DNA of 64,000 bases from JARFVT01 sp036677425 (lineage in GTDB: Bacteria; Pseudomonadota; Alphaproteobacteria; UBA8366; Aestuariispiraceae): assembly GCA_036677425.1 (NCBI GenBank), contig JARFVT010000011.1:78777-142776 (forward strand), read 5' to 3'. Made by a program: the position numbers and the translations under genes. This document shows positions 36,978-46,423 of this stretch, in pieces (the stretch's first letter is position 1; every line of letters starts with the position of its first letter). Under the pieces are notes generated by a model. That model was not told the origin of the DNA and ran no database searches. It worked only from the letters and a program-made list of their open reading frames with translations.

Positions 36978-38360
36978 ATGGCTGATTTAAAAAACTCTCC
37001 TGCGGCAAGGGATATTGCCAATGTCATGCACCCATATACCAATCATGAGCTACATAAAAAAAATGGGCCGATGATTATTACCAAGGGCAAGGGCGTATAT
37101 GTTTTTGATGATACGGGAAAAAGTTATATCGAAGGCATGGCAGGATTATGGAGTACGTCGCTTGGCTTTGATAATAAACGCCTTGTCGATGCGGCAACCA
37201 ATCAAATGCGCCAATTGCCATATTATCATATGTTCGCATCAAAAAGCACTAATCCGTCGATCGATTTAGCTGAAAAACTGCTTGAAATATCGCCTATGAG
37301 CGAGGGCAAGGTGTTTTTTAATAATTCAGGATCAGAAGCCAATGACACGATGGTTAAAATGGTTTGGTATTATAATAATGCGCTTGGGCGGCCAAAAAAG
37401 AAAAAAATAATTACCCGTGATAAAGCATATCATGGGGTAACTATTGCGGCGGCAAGCATGACACAATTGCCATATAATCATATGGATTTTGATTTGCCCA
37501 TCAATAATTTTATTAAAACCGACTGTCCGCATTATTATCGCTATGGCAAAGATGGCGAAGCGGAAGAAGAATTTGCCACAAGACTTGCCAATAATTTGGA
37601 AGAATTAATTTTGCGCGAAGGCGCCGATACAATCGCCGCATTTAATGCCGAACCCGTTATGGGGGCGGGCGGTGTTATTACTCCACCAAAAACATATTTT
37701 GAAAAAATTCAAGCAATATTAAAAAAATATGATATATTGATGGTTGCCGATGAAGTTATTTGTGGTTTTCACCGCACGGGGCAGTTATTTGGCTGTAATA
37801 CTTATAATATAAAGCCCGATATAATATCGGTCGCCAAGGCATTATCATCGTCATATTTACCTATCTCCGCAAATATAGTTGATGAAAGAATAGCTAGCGT
37901 TATTAGCCAAAATTCCAATAAAATTGGTGTTTTTGGTCATGGCTATACCTATTCTGGTCATCCTGTTGCCGCGGCAGTTGCCCTTGAGACCCTTAAAATT
38001 TACGAAGAAGATAATATCGCCGATCATGTCAATGCGATCGCGCCAAAATTGCAAGATGGCCTACGGGCATTAGAAAGCCACCCATTAGTTGGCGAGGTGC
38101 GTGGCATCGGCCTTATTGCCGCAGTTGAATTGGTGGCAGATAAAGAAAAACGCATCAATTTTGACCCTAAATTAGCAATCGGTGCAAAGGTTATGGCCTA
38201 TGCGCAAAATCGCGGCACTATTTTACGCGCGATGTCTGGTGATGCCATTGCATTTTGCCCGCCATTAATCATAACTGGTGATGAAATTGATAAAATGATT
38301 GGTCATTTTATTGGCTCATTAGATGATGCTAGTCAATGGTTAAAGGAAAATAACCATTAG
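36978..38360 (+). CDS. Class III (omega) aminotransferase, possibly polyamine/pyruvate type
   Basis: About 460 aa from ATG 36978, chosen because AGGA lies 8 bases upstream; a start 18 bases earlier is in frame. It is a PLP-dependent transaminase with GSEANDTMVKM near residue 115, the PLP Asp in LMVADEVICGFHRTG, and the Schiff-base Lys in SVAKALSSSYLPISA near residue 286. It resembles putrescine- or beta-alanine-pyruvate aminotransferases. The polyamine ABC transporter 3 kb downstream makes a polyamine substrate attractive but not proven. Confidence 0.85.
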   Translation: MADLKNSPAARDIANVMHPYTNHELHKKNGPMIITKGKGVYVFDDTGKSYIEGMAGLWSTSLGFDNKRLVDAATNQMRQLPYYHMFASKSTNPSIDLAEKLLEISPMSEGKVFFNNSGSEANDTMVKMVWYYNNALGRPKKKKIITRDKAYHGVTIAAASMTQLPYNHMDFDLPINNFIKTDCPHYYRYGKDGEAEEEFATRLANNLEELILREGADTIAAFNAEPVMGAGGVITPPKTYFEKIQAILKKYDILMVADEVICGFHRTGQLFGCNTYNIKPDIISVAKALSSSYLPISANIVDERIASVISQNSNKIGVFGHGYTYSGHPVAAAVALETLKIYEEDNIADHVNAIAPKLQDGLRALESHPLVGEVRGIGLIAAVELVADKEKRINFDPKLAIGAKVMAYAQNRGTILRAMSGDAIAFCPPLIITGDEIDKMIGHFIGSLDDASQWLKENNH

Positions 38361-38524
38361 GGGTAGAAACTATTAATTTAATCTGACTATTTTAGTGTAT
38401 AATTTACATATCTTGATTTGTATCATTTGACTATATCATCAAATTTAGTAAATAAAGATTATTAGAATTAAAATTTAACCACCATATTTATCTGTGATGA
38501 TCTAGTGATTTAGGGAATATAATA

Positions 38525-39751
38525 ATGAATTATCAAGATATATTTAACAATAGATTAGACAGTTTGAAATCTGATGGTAATTACCGTGTCTTTGCCGAAT
38601 TAGAACGTCAAATGGGTAATTTCCCAACGGCAAAATGGTATAAGAATGATGACAAACAATCGTCAATTGGTGAAGTTACCATATGGTGTTCCAATGATTA
38701 TTTAGGCCAAGGGCAAAATCCCGTTGTAATTAATGCAATGAAAAAAGCGTTGGATCGTTGCGGTGCAGGCGCAGGTGGCACACGTAATATTTCTGGCACT
38801 AATCATTATCATGTGTTGTTAGAAAATGAATTGGCGGATTTATATCAAAAACAATCGGCGCTTATTTTCACATCGGGATATGTGGCCAATCAAACCAGCT
38901 TGATGACATTAGGGCGCGAAATATCTGGCATAATAATGTATTCAGACAGCCTTAATCATAATTCAATGATCGAAGGTATTAGGCAATCGGGCGCAATCAA
39001 GCGGATATTTAAACATAATGATCTGGTTGATTTAGAAGATAAATTAAAGGCAGATGATATTAATGCGCCAAAATTAATTGTGTTTGAATCTATATATTCT
39101 ATGGATGGCGATATTGCACCAATTAAGGAAATGATTGGCTTGGCAAAAAAATATAATGCCATGACTTTTTTAGATGAAGTCCACGCGGTTGGCATGTATG
39201 GCGATAATGGCGGTGGTGTTGCTGAACGCGAAGGTTTAGTCGATGATATTGATATTATCCAAGGCACATTGGGCAAGGCATATGGTGTTCTTGGTGGTTT
39301 TATTGCCGCTAATAGTGAAATTATCGATTTCATTAGATCATTTGGCGCAGGCTTTATTTTCAGCACCTCAATGCCGCCCGCAATCGCCGCTGGTGCATTA
39401 GCCAGCGTTAAATATCTTCGCCAACATAATGAAATTCGCATAAAACACCAGGAACGCGCCGAAACATTAAAAGCACGTCTTAATGCGGCCAATCTTCCGG
39501 TTATGCCATCAATCTGCCATATAGTGCCATTGTTGGTGGGCGATCCCGTTGCCTGTAAACAAGCCAGCGATATGTTGATGGAAAAATATAATATATATGT
39601 CCAACCAATAAACTATCCAACTGTTCCAAAGGGTAGTGAACGCCTGCGCTTGACCCCATCGCCATTGCATGATGATAAGGCAATGGATCATTTAATAAAT
39701 GCCCTATGCGATGTATGGCAAGAATTAAATTTGCATCGAATATCCAGTTAG
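38525..39751 (+). CDS. hemA: 5-aminolevulinate synthase
   Basis: 408-aa PLP enzyme joining glycine and succinyl-CoA, the first step of heme synthesis in alphaproteobacteria. It has CSNDYLGQGQNP near residue 55, GAGAGGTRNISGTNHYH near 80, the PLP Asp in LDEVHAVGMYG near 217 and the Schiff-base K251 in GTLGKAYGVLGG. Length matches bacterial ALAS. It is not part of a tight operon. Its product feeds heme to the ccm locus 5 kb downstream. Confidence 0.97.
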   Translation: MNYQDIFNNRLDSLKSDGNYRVFAELERQMGNFPTAKWYKNDDKQSSIGEVTIWCSNDYLGQGQNPVVINAMKKALDRCGAGAGGTRNISGTNHYHVLLENELADLYQKQSALIFTSGYVANQTSLMTLGREISGIIMYSDSLNHNSMIEGIRQSGAIKRIFKHNDLVDLEDKLKADDINAPKLIVFESIYSMDGDIAPIKEMIGLAKKYNAMTFLDEVHAVGMYGDNGGGVAEREGLVDDIDIIQGTLGKAYGVLGGFIAANSEIIDFIRSFGAGFIFSTSMPPAIAAGALASVKYLRQHNEIRIKHQERAETLKARLNAANLPVMPSICHIVPLLVGDPVACKQASDMLMEKYNIYVQPINYPTVPKGSERLRLTPSPLHDDKAMDHLINALCDVWQELNLHRISS

Positions 39752-39972
39752 AAATAACCTAATGTAATTTTCCGTAGGGCTTGTTTTGTGAGATGTATTT
39801 AAATCTAAAAATAATCGTCAAAGTTTCATATAAGTTGTCAAAGTTTATTATAGGAAAATTAATTTTATTATAATCTTGATATTATTTTAATATTTTATTA
39901 GTCTTCACAAAATATAAAACGTCAAAATAATATGGCGGTATTAAAATTGGGGAAAATAACACGTATAAACAA

Positions 39973-40002
39973 CCGACAAATGGGTGTGGGTAGGGTTATA
40001 AT
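39973..40002 (+). promoter_or_regulatory. Candidate sigma70-type promoter upstream of potA
   Basis: CCGACA at 39973-39978 and TATAAT at 39997-40002 are 18 bases apart, 48 bases before the potA ATG. The -10 box is perfect and the -35 is weak. The 298-base gap also holds two GTCAAAGTTT copies exactly 20 bases apart at 39817 and 39837, which could be operator half-sites. Confidence 0.4.
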
Positions 40003-40049
40003 GTGTGTCTTGAAATTTTCTTCCTTGAAATAAGGCGAAATAAATACTC

Positions 40050-41153
40050 ATGACATCTTCTTCCGATACCCCTGATAATATTGTTGTTTTTGATAGCGTT
40101 CAAAAAAGCTATGACGGTGAAATTCTCGTAGTAAAAAATCTAAATGTTGATGTCAAACGTGGGGAGTTTTTAACTCTTTTAGGTCCGTCTGGATCTGGTA
40201 AAACAACGGTTTTAATGATGCTGGCTGGGTTTGAAATGCCAACCCATGGTGAAATAAGGTTAAATGGTACGTCGATAAATGACGTGCCGCCGCATAAACG
40301 TGGCATTGGTATGGTATTTCAAAATTACGCCCTTTACCCGCATATGACGGTTGCAGAAAATTTAGCATTCCCATTAGAAGTGCGCGGCATGAGTAAATCG
40401 GAGACTGAAACAAAAGTAAAACGCGCCCTTGAAATGGTGCGGCTGCCCGAATTTGGTGGCAGAAGACCAGCCCAATTATCAGGCGGACAGCAACAGCGTG
40501 TCGCCGTGGCGCGGGCATTGGTTTTTGAGCCTGAATTGGTATTGATGGATGAACCACTGGGCGCATTAGATAAAAGCCTGCGTGAAGAAATGCAATATGA
40601 AATTAAACATATCCATGAAGAGCTTGGCGTATCGATGGTATATGTAACCCATGACCAATCCGAAGCATTAACAATGTCAAATCGAATTGCCGTATTTGAA
40701 GATGGTATAATTCAACAATTGGCAACACCTGATGATTTATATGAGCGCCCTAAAAATGCATTTGTTGCGGGTTTCATTGGCGAAAATAATAAATTAATGG
40801 GCAAGGTCAAATCATTCGAGGGCGATAATCTTTGCATTGTTGAACTTGATGATGGCAGCCATCTTACGGCGACAAGAATTAATGTGGCCAATATTGGTGA
40901 TCGCACCACATTATCATTGCGTCCTGAACGTATAATAATTAATCCGCAAGAAGGCAGCGTCCCTAATATGCGGGTTGCAAAGGTCAATGAATTAATTTAT
41001 TTGGGCGACCATATAAGAACAAGGGTCAGCTTGGCTGGTAATGATGATTTTATCGTTAAATTACCAAATGCCCATGGCCATGCAATTCTACGCGAAGGGG
41101 AAGAAGTTACCCTTGGCTGGGAAGCAGATGATTGCAGGGCATTAGACGCATAA
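40050..41153 (+). CDS. potA: Polyamine-type ABC transporter, ATP-binding protein (PotA-like)
   Basis: 367-aa ATPase with Walker A GPSGSGKT at residues 45-52, the LSGGQQQRVAVARAL signature near residue 144, Walker B ELVLMDEPLGALD, and a C-terminal TOBE-type extension (residues ~240-367) typical of PotA/FbpC. It is the first gene of a potA-D-B-C-like cluster. Polyamine specificity is inferred from family resemblance; ferric iron or other transporters share the ATPase type. Confidence 0.88.
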   Translation: MTSSSDTPDNIVVFDSVQKSYDGEILVVKNLNVDVKRGEFLTLLGPSGSGKTTVLMMLAGFEMPTHGEIRLNGTSINDVPPHKRGIGMVFQNYALYPHMTVAENLAFPLEVRGMSKSETETKVKRALEMVRLPEFGGRRPAQLSGGQQQRVAVARALVFEPELVLMDEPLGALDKSLREEMQYEIKHIHEELGVSMVYVTHDQSEALTMSNRIAVFEDGIIQQLATPDDLYERPKNAFVAGFIGENNKLMGKVKSFEGDNLCIVELDDGSHLTATRINVANIGDRTTLSLRPERIIINPQEGSVPNMRVAKVNELIYLGDHIRTRVSLAGNDDFIVKLPNAHGHAILREGEEVTLGWEADDCRALDA

Positions 41154-41274
41154 TATTATATTCTAATCTGTTGTTATCTTAGATGTTTTATCGGTGAAAT
41201 ATTATCGATAAAATTTAATAAAGGGTATATTACCCCCGATTAATAATCGGATAATCAAACTAGGGAGAGAGTTA

Positions 41275-42378
41275 TTGAATAAAGCATTCAAAACTACATC
41301 AATTTTAACTACTGTTGCCGCAATTGGCTTGTCGGGCCTTTTTCTATCAAATTCAGCTACTGCTGGTGCATTAACTATCGTATCATGGGGCGGTGGTTAT
41401 ACCAAAAGCCAAGTTGCGGCATATCATGAGCCATATATTAAGATGACTGGCATAAAAATTAATTCTGAAGATTATTCGGGCGGTTTAGCCGAAGTCCGCG
41501 CACAGGTCGAAGCGGGCAATGTTACATGGGATGTAATGGATGTTGAACTTTCAGACGCAATTCTTGGTTGTGATGAAGGATTATTTGAGATAATTGACCC
41601 CGCAATGTTACCTGATGCGCCCGATGGTACATCTGCCGTAAAAGATTTTATCGATGGCGCAATCAATGAATGTGCGATTGGCAATATTGTTTGGTCAACA
41701 ATTTATGCCTATGATACTACTAAATTCGCTGGTAATGCCCCTAAAACATTGGCTGATTTTTATAATGTCAAAGATTTCCCTGGTAAGCGCGGCCTTCGTA
41801 AAACTGCCAAGCCAAATCTTGAATTTGCCTTGATGGCTGATGGCGTTGCCGCGGCGGATGTTTATAAAACATTATTAACACCGGCTGGGCTTGATCGCGC
41901 CTTTGCCAAATTAGACAGTATAAAAGATAGTGTTGTTTGGTGGGAATCTGGCGCACAACCGCCACAAATGTTGGCCGATGGCGAAGTTGCAATGACAACT
42001 GCCTATAATGGTCGTATTTTTGGCGCAGTTGCCGAAGAAAATAAACCGTTTGAAATCATTTGGGATGGTCAAGTATATGATATAGATCTATTTGCAATTC
42101 CAAAAGGTGCAAAAAATAAAGATGAAGCCATGAAATTTATCGCTTTTGCAACCGATACACAGCGTTTGGCTGATCAGGCAAAATATATTTCCTATGGTCC
42201 TGCGCGTAAATCTTCATCAAAACTTATTGGCAAACATGTGGCAACAGGCGTTGATATGTTGCCACATATGCCAACTTCACCTGCGAATTTCAAAACTGCA
42301 CTCGCCAATGATTTTCAGTGGTGGGCAGATTATGGCGATGAAATGAATGAGCGTTTCGCCGCATGGTTAGCAAAATAA
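41275..42378 (+). CDS. potD: Polyamine-type ABC transporter, periplasmic binding protein (PotD/PotF-like)
   Basis: 367-aa binding protein with a signal peptide (residues 1-31, SNSATAGA) and SWGGGYTKSQVAAYHEPY following. Start is TTG with AGGGAGAGAG about 3-12 bases upstream. It resembles family 1 binding proteins for putrescine or spermidine (ending NDFQWWADYGDEMNERF). Its position between the ATPase and permeases, and a strong hairpin directly after it, fit an operon where the binding protein is made in excess. Confidence 0.85.
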   Translation: MNKAFKTTSILTTVAAIGLSGLFLSNSATAGALTIVSWGGGYTKSQVAAYHEPYIKMTGIKINSEDYSGGLAEVRAQVEAGNVTWDVMDVELSDAILGCDEGLFEIIDPAMLPDAPDGTSAVKDFIDGAINECAIGNIVWSTIYAYDTTKFAGNAPKTLADFYNVKDFPGKRGLRKTAKPNLEFALMADGVAAADVYKTLLTPAGLDRAFAKLDSIKDSVVWWESGAQPPQMLADGEVAMTTAYNGRIFGAVAEENKPFEIIWDGQVYDIDLFAIPKGAKNKDEAMKFIAFATDTQRLADQAKYISYGPARKSSSKLIGKHVATGVDMLPHMPTSPANFKTALANDFQWWADYGDEMNERFAAWLAK

Positions 42379-42387
42379 ATTGAATTA

Positions 42388-42424
42388 AATGGTCGGTGGC
42401 AAATGGTTGCCGACCATTATTTTT
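42388..42424 (+). terminator. Hairpin after potD (partial terminator or attenuator)
   Basis: A perfect 9-bp inverted repeat AATGGTCGG / CCGACCATT encloses 13 bases and is followed by ATTTTTA. It is between the binding-protein and permease genes, like the aapJ-aapQ hairpin. Confidence 0.7.
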
Positions 42425-42475
42425 ACTATTTGATAATTTAAATTAAGAATATAGATTGTTATTAAGGGGTTGAAT

Positions 42476-43729
42476 ATGGCTGATGCAACAGCACCAATGA
42501 TGGACGCATCTGGAATTCCATTAAAGCTTAGCCTGCGCCGCGCGGAGGGCAAAAAACGCCGAACCGCAATAATGCTGGTGTTGCCATTACTGGCGTTTGT
42601 CTTGGTAACTTTTATATTTCCAATCATGCAAATGTTATGGCGCAGTGTTGATAATCCAAGATTTCAAACATATTTGCCAGAAACTACTGCTATTTTGCAA
42701 GCTTGGGATGGTAAATCGGCAATTGGCAATGCTTTTTACGAGGCAATGGGCGCAGAAATGGCACAGGCCATGCGTGACCGAACCCTTGGTAAAGTTGCCA
42801 ATAGATTCAACCGTGATATGTCGGGTGGTAAATCGTTAATCATTAAAACGGGACGTAAATTAAAAAAATTAAAAACTGGCCCTTATAAGGATATTATCAT
42901 CAATGCCGATAAACGTTGGTCTGACCCCAATGTATTATTAAAATTAAAAATAAGTTCAACGCCATTCACTGCGAGTTTTTATGCCAAGGCTTTGGATTTT
43001 ACCCATGATAATAATGGTGATATAACACGATTACCCGATGATGAACGTATTTATGTAAAATTATTTGTTAGAACATTTGTTGTGGCTTTGGCGATCACTA
43101 TCATTACTATTTTCCTCGCTTATCCAATTTCTTACTTGATGGCAAGTTTGCCTGCGCGGAGCAGTAATTTATTGATGATCATGGTATTATTACCATTTTG
43201 GACATCATTGTTAGTCCGGACAACTTCATGGATCGTGTTGTTACAAACCCAAGGCACATTAAATGATATAATGGTCTGGCTCGGGATAATCGGTGATGAA
43301 AACCGTGTGCAAATGATTTATAATATGACGGGGACTATCGTTGCCATGTCGCATATATTATTGCCATTCATGGTATTACCGCTTTATTCGGTTATGAAAA
43401 CTATTTCGCCAAATTACACCCGTGCTTCAAGGTCATTGGGGGCTAATCCTTTCGTATCATTTTATCGAATATATTTTCCACAATCAGTCCCGGGAATTGG
43501 CGCTGGATCTATATTAGTATTCATTCTGGCGGTTGGTTATTATATCACACCCGCATTGGTTGGTGGGCAGAGTGGCACATTAATCAGTAATATGATTGCT
43601 TTTCACATGCAAAAATCGCTTAACTGGGGTTTGGCTGCGGCGCTTGGCGGGGTATTATTGGCATGTATCATACTTGCCTATTGGGCTTATGATCGCGTTG
43701 TCGGGATCGACAATATGAAACTTGGTTAA
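42476..43729 (+). CDS. potB: Polyamine-type ABC transporter permease (PotB-like)
   Basis: About 417 aa from ATG 42476, chosen because AAGGGG lies 6 bases upstream; an in-frame TTG 6 bases earlier is possible. The first helix (about 30-50) is followed by a long extracytoplasmic insert up to about residue 190, then five membrane helices with the EAA-like loop SRSLGANPFVSFYRIYFP. The insert makes it larger than E. coli PotB (about 275 aa). The last 30 bases are duplicated right after the stop codon. Confidence 0.87.
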   Translation: MADATAPMMDASGIPLKLSLRRAEGKKRRTAIMLVLPLLAFVLVTFIFPIMQMLWRSVDNPRFQTYLPETTAILQAWDGKSAIGNAFYEAMGAEMAQAMRDRTLGKVANRFNRDMSGGKSLIIKTGRKLKKLKTGPYKDIIINADKRWSDPNVLLKLKISSTPFTASFYAKALDFTHDNNGDITRLPDDERIYVKLFVRTFVVALAITIITIFLAYPISYLMASLPARSSNLLMIMVLLPFWTSLLVRTTSWIVLLQTQGTLNDIMVWLGIIGDENRVQMIYNMTGTIVAMSHILLPFMVLPLYSVMKTISPNYTRASRSLGANPFVSFYRIYFPQSVPGIGAGSILVFILAVGYYITPALVGGQSGTLISNMIAFHMQKSLNWGLAAALGGVLLACIILAYWAYDRVVGIDNMKLG

Positions 43730-43759
43730 GTCGGGACCTGCAATATGAAATTGGATTAA
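43700..43759 (+). repeat. 30-bp tandem duplication of the potB 3' end
   Basis: The final 30 bases of potB (GTCGGGATCGACAATATGAA...) are followed directly by a second, 24-of-30 identical copy (GTCGGGACCTGCAATATGAA...), both ending in TAA. Further shorter decayed copies (GGATTAAA, GGGTTAAA, AGGTTAAA) follow to about 43800. Confidence 0.8.
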
Positions 43760-43812
43760 AGATTAGATATTGGGTTAAAAATTAAATTTAGGTTAAAATA
43801 AGGAATAATTAT

Positions 43813-44667
43813 ATGTCTTCACTTCCAACCTATGCTGGTAAATTAGAAACCAGCTGGTCTTATAGTTTTCGCTTTATTTGCGGAATGATATTTTTATTTT
43901 TAATCATGCCAATTTTGGTAATCATTCCATTATCATTCAATGCCGAGCCATATTTCACATTCACCCCTGGTATGCTGGCGCTTGACCCTGATGCTTTTTC
44001 AATCCGTTGGTATGAAGATATTATAGATAATAAACAATGGCTACATGCCATTGAAAATAGCTTTATAATTGGTATATTTTCCACATTATTGGCAACCTTT
44101 CTTGGTACATTAGCTGCATTAGGTCTAAGCAAACCATATTTACCATATCGAAGTGTGATAATGGCATTATTAATTTCACCAATGATTGTACCGCTTATTA
44201 TCACAGCGGCGGGTATGTTTTTCTTTTATTCACAAATTGGCTTGGCACAAACATATCTTGGTATAATTTTGGCGCATGCCGCATTGGGAACGCCATTTGT
44301 GGTAATAACTGTCACTGCGACAATGGTTGGTTTTGATCAATCATTAATTCGTGCATCGGCCAGCATGGGCGCGACACCAAGCCGAACATTTTTTAAGGTA
44401 ATAGTACCATTAATCTCCCCTGGTGTGATCGCGGGCGGATTATTTGCTTTCATTACATCATTTGACGAAGTTGTGGTGGTTTTATTCTTATCTGGTTTTG
44501 AGCAACGCACTATTCCACGGCAAATGTGGTCGGGGCTGCGGGAACAAATCAGCCCAACAATTCTGGCGGTAGCAACATTATTAATCACAATATCGGTGTT
44601 ATTATTGGCAACATTAGAAATTTTACGCCGGCGCAATGAAAAATTGCGTGGGTTATCACCCGGATAA
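43813..44667 (+). CDS. potC: Polyamine-type ABC transporter permease (PotC-like)
   Basis: 284-aa inner-membrane permease with about six helices and the EAA-like loop (RASASMGATPSRTFFKVIVP) near residue 180, contacting PotA. AAGGA lies about 8 bases before the ATG. It completes the cluster ATPase, binding protein, permease, permease. A 310-base region with a candidate RNA follows. Confidence 0.88.
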   Translation: MSSLPTYAGKLETSWSYSFRFICGMIFLFLIMPILVIIPLSFNAEPYFTFTPGMLALDPDAFSIRWYEDIIDNKQWLHAIENSFIIGIFSTLLATFLGTLAALGLSKPYLPYRSVIMALLISPMIVPLIITAAGMFFFYSQIGLAQTYLGIILAHAALGTPFVVITVTATMVGFDQSLIRASASMGATPSRTFFKVIVPLISPGVIAGGLFAFITSFDEVVVVLFLSGFEQRTIPRQMWSGLREQISPTILAVATLLITISVLLLATLEILRRRNEKLRGLSPG

Positions 44668-44795
44668 CAATATTTTATTAAATATTGCAATATACCATTT
44701 TGTTCTACCGTAAATTTAGTATTTTTTACGGTTATCACGAAATTGCCATATTTTAGCTGTTCTAAAGCAATATTTATGACCTATATAATTATTGC

Positions 44796-44915
44796 TGAGT
44801 CCTCCCCTCTCACACGGGGCTTTTATGAAGTCTGGCCCCGTGGCGGTTTTTTAATAAAACCGTTGCATGTCTTATCGGTCACTGGTTTAATACCAGTGAC
44901 CGTTTTTTTATTAAT
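44796..44915 (+). ncRNA. Candidate structured RNA between potC and ccmA
   Basis: Three consecutive hairpins fill this gap: CACGGGGC/GCCCCGTG (44813-44842), CGGTTTT/AAAACCG (44844-44862) and a perfect terminator stem (44876-44902). A TATAAT lies at 44784-44789, giving a start near 44796; no good -35 is visible. ATG at 44825 opens a 9-codon frame within the first two hairpins. It may be a small RNA, the end of the pot transcript or a leader of ccmA. I do not recognise a known riboswitch. The rest of the gap 44668-44795 shows only an 8-bp inverted repeat ACCGTAAA/TTTACGGT at 44707. Confidence 0.5.
44876..44909 (+). terminator. Rho-independent terminator
   Basis: A perfect 10-bp stem CGGTCACTGG / CCAGTGACCG around a 7-base loop is followed by seven T. 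It ends the candidate RNA and separates it from ccmA. Confidence 0.92.
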
Positions 44916-44977
44916 TAAAAATTTAAAATAGCTTTCTTTTGTAAGATTAGATTAAATAGTTTACAGATGAAATTATC

Positions 44978-45631
44978 ATGACAAGTTTTATTGCATCTAA
45001 ACTTAGCTGCCTGCGTGGGCAGAATTTAATTTTTACCAAACTTGATTTTGAATTATCAAACGGTGAAGCTCTTGTGCTTTCTGGCGAGAATGGCAGCGGT
45101 AAATCAAGCCTTATTCGATTGCTAGCGGGCTTAATAAAACCATTTCATGGGGCATTAAGCTGGAATGGTGAAAATGCTTTTAACGATATAGCCAGCCATT
45201 TTGATAATTTATTATATATCGGACATCAAAATGCGATTAAATCACCATTAACCCTGTATGAAAATTTAGAATTCTGGGCAAATCTATATGGTGATGGTAG
45301 GGATTTAAAAAAAACCATAGATGAGGCATTAACCGCATTTAATTTAACGTCTATTGCTAATAACAGAGGGCGAATTTTATCATCTGGTCAACGGCGCAGA
45401 CTTAATTTAGCACGGTTACTTTTGTCAAATCGCCCATTGTGGATTTTGGACGAGCCAACGGTTGGTCTTGATAAAAAATCATGTGAGTATTTGGAGATTA
45501 TTATTCAAAAACATCGCAATTCTGGCGGTATGGTGGTTTTATCAACCCATATTGGTATTGCAATTCCTGATCATAAAATTCTCGATCTGAATCAATTTAG
45601 CACAATAAATATTAATAGAGTAGCAAGCTGA
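44978..45631 (+). CDS. ccmA: Heme exporter ATP-binding protein CcmA
   Basis: 217-aa ATPase of the CcmABCD complex, which releases holo-CcmE in cytochrome c maturation. Walker A GENGSGKS is at residues 36-43, the signature LSSGQRRRLNLARLL near residue 130, and Walker B LWILDEPTVGLD. It starts the nine-gene ccm cluster and its stop overlaps ccmB by one base. Confidence 0.95.
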   Translation: MTSFIASKLSCLRGQNLIFTKLDFELSNGEALVLSGENGSGKSSLIRLLAGLIKPFHGALSWNGENAFNDIASHFDNLLYIGHQNAIKSPLTLYENLEFWANLYGDGRDLKKTIDEALTAFNLTSIANNRGRILSSGQRRRLNLARLLLSNRPLWILDEPTVGLDKKSCEYLEIIIQKHRNSGGMVVLSTHIGIAIPDHKILDLNQFSTININRVAS

Positions 45632-46296
45632 TGTCGCCATATTTTGCCGTTATAAAACGTGATTTATTATTATCATATCGCCAAGGGGCTGATTTGGTGA
45701 TGGTATTGGCGTTTTTTCTGATCGCATCGGCATTATTTCCATTGGCGGTGGGGCCTGATCCAGTAATTTTAGGGAGAATTGCTTCGGGAATAATTTGGGT
45801 TTTGGCATTATTATCGGTGATGTTATCATTGGATCGGATATTTCATAATGATTATGATGATGGCGCGTTGGAACAAATGGAGATTAGCCCGCAATCATTT
45901 TATTTAATTATATTGGCAAAAATAATTGCCCATTGGATAACAACAGGCATACCGTTGATAATATTATCCCCTATCATTGCAATCATGTTAAATCTTGATA
46001 ATGATGCTTTTATAACGATGATTTTAAGCTTAGCTATCGGCACACCGATTTTAAGTTTAATCGGTGCAATTGGTGCGGCATTATCATTGGGGGCAAGACG
46101 CGCAGGCTTGTTGGTTGCCATGTTGGTTTTGCCATTATATATACAAATTTTAATATTTGCTATATCGGCAATTGACGCATCAATAAATAATTTTCCCGTA
46201 AGGCCGCATTTGTTATTTTTGGCGGCAATATTAGCAGCAGCATTGCCGCTTGCACCGCTTGCCGCCGCCGCCTCAATTCGACAAGCATTTGAATAG
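45631..46296 (+). CDS. ccmB: Heme exporter membrane protein CcmB
   Basis: 221-aa inner-membrane partner of CcmA with about six helices. It contains LDRIFHNDYDDGALEQMEISP near residue 70 (the typical cytoplasmic segment) and the GARRAGLLVAMLVLPLYIQILIF region. It starts at the last base of the ccmA stop codon, so translation is coupled. Confidence 0.94.
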   Translation: MSPYFAVIKRDLLLSYRQGADLVMVLAFFLIASALFPLAVGPDPVILGRIASGIIWVLALLSVMLSLDRIFHNDYDDGALEQMEISPQSFYLIILAKIIAHWITTGIPLIILSPIIAIMLNLDNDAFITMILSLAIGTPILSLIGAIGAALSLGARRAGLLVAMLVLPLYIQILIFAISAIDASINNFPVRPHLLFLAAILAAALPLAPLAAAASIRQAFE

Positions 46297-46423
46297 CTGG
46301 AATATGAAATAAGGCAATTTTAAGCCGTCATTGGCTTATGGTATTTTAATGGTTATAATTGACCACCGTCCAATTGTTAAGTTAAGAAATTACGAAGTTA
46401 AGAAATTAGGTGTTAATTCAGAT

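Noticed and set aside
44743..44931. Possible 62-aa ORF on the plus strand
   Set aside because: It runs through three hairpins and a terminator T-tract; the reading is not protein-like and no ribosome site is visible.
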